The position numbers and the translations under genes were made by a program. The notes beneath the pieces were generated by a model, which had not been told where the DNA came from, ran no database searches, and was given only the letters and a program-made list of their open reading frames with translations. A stretch of 8,733 nucleotides of DNA from Saprospiraceae bacterium (GTDB taxonomy: Bacteria > Bacteroidota > Bacteroidia > Chitinophagales > Saprospiraceae). The stretch is from assembly GCA_020850025.1 (NCBI GenBank), contig JADZFI010000300.1:1-8733 (forward strand), given 5' to 3'. Shown here one piece after another: positions 5,486 through 8,733 of this stretch; positions within the stretch are counted from its first letter, which is position 1; each line of letters opens with the position of its first letter.

Positions 5486-8400
5486 TTATTTCACCTGAAT
5501 CATCGTTCTCGTTGCGCTGTCAGTAGCGGTTTCGAGTTTGTAGTACAGTACACCGTTGGCGTTGATCAATGCCCGATCAAGTGGAATGCTGTTGTAACCT
5601 TTCGGGAAGTCTCCTTTTTGGCTGTACACCAGACGTCCGGCCTGATCAAAGATGGACAAGGTTGCTGAAGTAGCTTCCGGCAAGTGGAATCCAATCAGCG
5701 TGCGATTTACGAACGGGTTAGGCTGGTTCTGGTACAGTTCGAATCCTACACCGCTGATGGTGCTGCCGTTCTTGCCGTTAAAGCGAAGGGCAACATCCTG
5801 GCGCTGAATATTCTTGCCGTCACCATCAACATACTGGTAAGACTCTGCCTTGGTGATTTGGCTGGAGATACCGATCATTTTGCTCAGTTCGCCGGCCTTG
5901 CGTGCCTTAAACTTCAGGGTGAATTCACCTTGTGTATTACCATCAAATGAGGTAGTGATGGCATTTTCTGTGGCGAATGTTCCGAAGTTCTCGGATTTCA
6001 TACCCGGGCCAGGCGTCACATCTACCAGATCCAGATCGTTGTAGTGAAGGGTGAACTGATATCCTGCCACTTTTTCTGCAGCTTTAAACTTCAGTTCAAA
6101 TACCTCACCAGCCTTTACATCGCGATCGTCCACATCAAAGAGCAGAGCACCTGCACTGCGTTCTTCAGCACTCATCAGCGAGTTGGCAATGGCAGAACCA
6201 TTTACGTCGCCCACTTTAACCCCTACAAAGTCATCAGCCATGGCATTGGCCTGAATGTCAAGCACGGTTTTCTCTTCAGGGAACGAAGTCTGGAACGGAT
6301 TGGCCGGATTCGGGAATACGAAGGACTTGTCTACGAAACGCCAGCTTTCGTTGGAAGGCAGTTCCGTGTAGATACCGAGAATCAGTTTGCGCAGTTCAAC
6401 GATATCAAACGTGGTAATGCTTCCTGAGCGGTTGGCATCTGCAGCAATCATCTTGTATGGAGAGTTCAAAGGCTCCAGACCAAGAATGTGCTTGCTGATC
6501 AATACCAGGTCGAACGTGGTCACACCATTTAGAGGATTGTCATCCTTCGTTGGCGTGATGGTGTAGTTCATGCTCATCGGCACCGCGTTCTGGAAGGAGA
6601 AGTGGCCATCCTGGTCTGTGATATCGAAGAGGTTGAACACCGGTCCAGCCAGTTCTACATCTGTTTCTTCCAGTCCGTCGTTCATTTCCGTTTTCAACAG
6701 ACCAGCCACCGTTGCAGAAGCATTTCCGCAGTTGCCTCCATTGTCCTGGATGATCATGTAGGTTTCGCAGTAGTCGGCATTGCCGAAGGCGTCCATACCC
6801 CAGAGTTCTACACATTGAGGACCCAGTTCGTTGCAATCGAAAGTGATGCTGATTTGTGGGTTTCCGTTTCCGTCCAGCGGGAATCCTGTGCCCTGGCCGC
6901 ATTTGCGTACACCAAAAGTCAGGAAGTCGTCTGGCGTGCTGTTATCGTCGGCGTGCAAGAGGAAATCGCTTGCAAACAGGGTAATCATCTGCATTTGAGT
7001 AAGGTTGCCCGTCAGACCGTTCATGCACACCACTGTAGGTGCTTCACAGTCTTTCACGCTGAACTCATACTCACAAACGCTTTCGTTACCGCAGCCATCG
7101 CTGGCAATCCACTTGATCTTGTGCGTGCCGTATGGTAACTGCGGGAGGCTGTACAGACCTGGTGTAACCGGTGTGTTCCAGCGAACAGAGGCCGTAACCG
7201 TGGTTCCGTTTACTGTGGTTTCCATGCCGAAACGATATTTCTGGTTGGGAGCAACAGCGCGTTCGTCAAATGTCCGCGGAGTAACACCGGAGAAATTCGG
7301 CGTATTGGCATTATTAAAGTTCACCGTTCCGGCAGCAGGTGCGTTGGTGCTGCTTACCACTGTTTCCATGCTGCCGTTGCCGTCCAGATCGAGGAACAAC
7401 AAGTAGCGAATGTTCAGATTAGCGCCGGAACAAAGATCGGTTGCCGTGATGGTCAGGTCTACCGGAGCTTCGTTCATGTCGTTCGACTGTATAGCCTGTT
7501 CCCACCAGTAGCTTTCGTTCCAGAGTGTCGGATCGTTAGAGCTGAAGTCGCAGAACTCAATCGGGCTGGCCGGGCAGGTCATTTGTGGCGCCACATGATC
7601 CACAATTTTGATGATCTGCTTGTACTCATAACAATTGGCATTCTGATTCCAGTAGATGCTGTAGTTGGTAGCCGCCTGGTCGTTAGGCGTAATCTTCACA
7701 ACTGTTGGCGCCCAAGGAGCCAGCGTACCCTGAGGTGATACAATAGGCCCCGGATTGTTGCTGGCATGGGTGCTGTTCGGGTGTGGCGTAGGGTTGGGTA
7801 CTACGATACAACCGTCTGCAGGGTTATAGGTACACCAGTTGATGATTTTCCAGGTGCGCTCAATCTTGAAGCATGCATCTGGTACTACCGTGTACACCTG
7901 GTCCTGATAGCTTACGCCCAGCAGTTCGCAATCTTCTCCGAATAATTGTGGTTCGCCATACAAACCCGTTCCATCGCAGGTATTCACTACTGCATCATCA
8001 GGGAATTTGATGAAGTAATTTTGATGGTAGTTGACAATGATGCGCTGGGTGCACTGAGTAGTCTGGCCATGGCAATCGGTTACGCGGAATGTCCTGATAA
8101 TGGTGCCTTTATTGCAAACGGAGTCGAACTGGTTGTAGTTCACGGAGTGCGTAAGGCCTTTCTGACCCTGGTATTCCACACCTGTATCCAGACAGCAGTT
8201 GTCGGTCACATTTGGTTTACCGTATGTCCACAGACTTGGATCGAAGTTCTCGCAGTTAACGGTTACGTTAAACGGAGCCTCACAAACCGGTCTCAGGTTG
8301 TCTTGCACTTGTACCAGTACCTCGCACTCGTTGTAGATCGGTGTGCCGTCAGGCAGCGTGGAGATCGTTCCGTCAGGGTTCAATTGATACACCCGCAGAA

Positions 8401-8733
8401 TAACTTTCAGTTCGGTACCTACCTCACAGCAGTAAAACTTGATAGAGTCTGATTCTGCCGTAGCGGTTTCAAATTCGCTCATGCCCAATGGATTGCCAGG
8501 ACAAGGCGTGTTGTCGAGGTCATTGATACAATCGCTGTATGGAGCTGCCCGGCGGATTGTAAACTTGATATTGCTGCACAAGTCGAAAGATCCATCGTCA
8601 AAAGTTGTTGCTCTCACCCATGTTACGCCTGCAAACTCGCAGGTAGCTGCATTGCCATAATAGCAGTCGTTAGGGTTGTCTCTGCCAATACCCACCACAG
8701 TTGTTTCGTCACAAGCTGCGGTTGGGGCCTCAA
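5486..8733 (-). CDS. Giant secreted protein: HYR-like modules, dockerin repeats, cohesin-like domain, T9SS sorting domain (5' end outside window)
   Basis: C-terminal 1081 codons of a large cell-surface or extracellular protein; the frame stays open to the window edge. The first start-like codon, GTG at 8698, is internal (EAPTAACDETTVVGIGRDN reads through it); numbers here count from it. Residues 1-134 are a cysteine-rich domain. HYR/Ig-like modules follow at about 135-224, 228-297, 366-550 and 551-654, with recurrent NVTVNCE, VSYQDQ, IxRTWxxxxxC and SDGCGNES motifs. Residues 660-718 resemble a carboxypeptidase-regulatory-like fold (DITDQDGHFSF). Dockerin-type repeats follow: NGVTTFDLVLISKHILG (724-740) and DANRSGSITTFD...LRKLILG (754-775), with a third calcium-loop remnant GDVNGSA (830-836). 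Residues 853-972 look cohesin-like (VAGYQFTLHYNDLDLVDVTPG). Residues 985-1070 are a T9SS type A sorting domain (FELYQNQPNPF ... MIQVK). Role in adhesion or matrix is inference; no catalytic motif is visible. Confidence 0.94.
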   Translation of the reverse strand, partial: EAPTAACDETTVVGIGRDNPNDCYYGNAATCEFAGVTWVRATTFDDGSFDLCSNIKFTIRRAAPYSDCINDLDNTPCPGNPLGMSEFETATAESDSIKFYCCEVGTELKVILRVYQLNPDGTISTLPDGTPIYNECEVLVQVQDNLRPVCEAPFNVTVNCENFDPSLWTYGKPNVTDNCCLDTGVEYQGQKGLTHSVNYNQFDSVCNKGTIIRTFRVTDCHGQTTQCTQRIIVNYHQNYFIKFPDDAVVNTCDGTGLYGEPQLFGEDCELLGVSYQDQVYTVVPDACFKIERTWKIINWCTYNPADGCIVVPNPTPHPNSTHASNNPGPIVSPQGTLAPWAPTVVKITPNDQAATNYSIYWNQNANCYEYKQIIKIVDHVAPQMTCPASPIEFCDFSSNDPTLWNESYWWEQAIQSNDMNEAPVDLTITATDLCSGANLNIRYLLFLDLDGNGSMETVVSSTNAPAAGTVNFNNANTPNFSGVTPRTFDERAVAPNQKYRFGMETTVNGTTVTASVRWNTPVTPGLYSLPQLPYGTHKIKWIASDGCGNESVCEYEFSVKDCEAPTVVCMNGLTGNLTQMQMITLFASDFLLHADDNSTPDDFLTFGVRKCGQGTGFPLDGNGNPQISITFDCNELGPQCVELWGMDAFGNADYCETYMIIQDNGGNCGNASATVAGLLKTEMNDGLEETDVELAGPVFNLFDITDQDGHFSFQNAVPMSMNYTITPTKDDNPLNGVTTFDLVLISKHILGLEPLNSPYKMIAADANRSGSITTFDIVELRKLILGIYTELPSNESWRFVDKSFVFPNPANPFQTSFPEEKTVLDIQANAMADDFVGVKVGDVNGSAIANSLMSAEERSAGALLFDVDDRDVKAGEVFELKFKAAEKVAGYQFTLHYNDLDLVDVTPGPGMKSENFGTFATENAITTSFDGNTQGEFTLKFKARKAGELSKMIGISSQITKAESYQYVDGDGKNIQRQDVALRFNGKNGSTISGVGFELYQNQPNPFVNRTLIGFHLPEATSATLSIFDQAGRLVYSQKGDFPKGYNSIPLDRALINANGVLYYKLETATDSATRTMIQVK

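Noticed and set aside
5269..5526. Plus-strand open frame of 85 codons overlapping the end of the giant gene
   Set aside because: It runs through two strong hairpins and into the opposite strand's coding sequence; the product is Arg/Phe-rich with no recognisable feature.
6602..7138. Plus-strand open frame of 178 codons inside the giant gene
   Set aside because: It is antisense to the HYR-like module region, whose own frame has consistent domains and motifs; this is a composition shadow.
5486..8733. Possibility that the HYR-like modules are exact tandem DNA repeats
   Set aside because: The modules share spaced protein motifs only; I saw no long near-identical DNA stretches between them.
1..8733. 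CRISPR array, tRNA, insertion sequence, phage or toxin-antitoxin signals
   Set aside because: No regularly spaced repeats, cloverleaf-like segments, transposase motifs or paired small genes were found on either strand.

Overview
The window looks like chromosomal DNA of a Bacteroidota bacterium, most likely of the Saprospiria (Lewinella/Haliscomenobacter-type). Three things point there. Two exported proteins end in type IX secretion (T9SS) type A sorting domains. One of these has the cysteine-rich HYR-like modules, dockerin-type repeats and 'GDVNGS' signature common in that group. No convincing Shine-Dalgarno sequence precedes the visible starts, and the best promoter candidate has the Bacteroidota -7 box TAnnTTTG. 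The genus is inference; the phylum is well supported.

Layout, left to right. (1) 1-1762, plus: a PA-domain T9SS cargo protein whose start lies upstream of the window. (2) 1763-1981: a convergent intergenic region with two hairpins that are diverged copies of one 50-bp element, one placed as terminator for each flanking gene. (3) 1982-3220, minus: an MFS transporter resembling metabolite:H+ symporters. (4) 3221-3399: two tandem hairpins ending the next gene. (5) 3400-3651, minus: an 83-residue helix-turn-helix protein. (6) 3652-3899: an AT-rich divergent promoter region with two GGCGCC palindromes 84 bp apart. (7) 3900-5027, plus: a GT-B glycosyltransferase. (8) 5028-5485: a 458-bp gene-free stretch with several hairpins that fold best on the minus strand. 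(9) 5486-8733, minus: the C-terminal 1081 codons of a giant secreted protein that runs off the right edge.

There is no sign of a shared operon: every gene has its own apparent terminator or promoter. The two outer genes would be exported through Sec and then T9SS to the surface or medium. The transporter sits in the inner membrane. The glycosyltransferase probably works on a cytosolic sugar-nucleotide substrate for surface glycan or glycoprotein synthesis. The small HTH protein could control the divergent glycosyltransferase, but that rests only on position.

I found no tRNA, rRNA, CRISPR array, transposase or clear defence system. The most unusual signals are in the intergenic DNA: the duplicated hairpin with a compensatory base-pair change, the strand-polarised wobble pairs, and a minus-strand terminator-like hairpin with no assigned transcript at 5067-5098.
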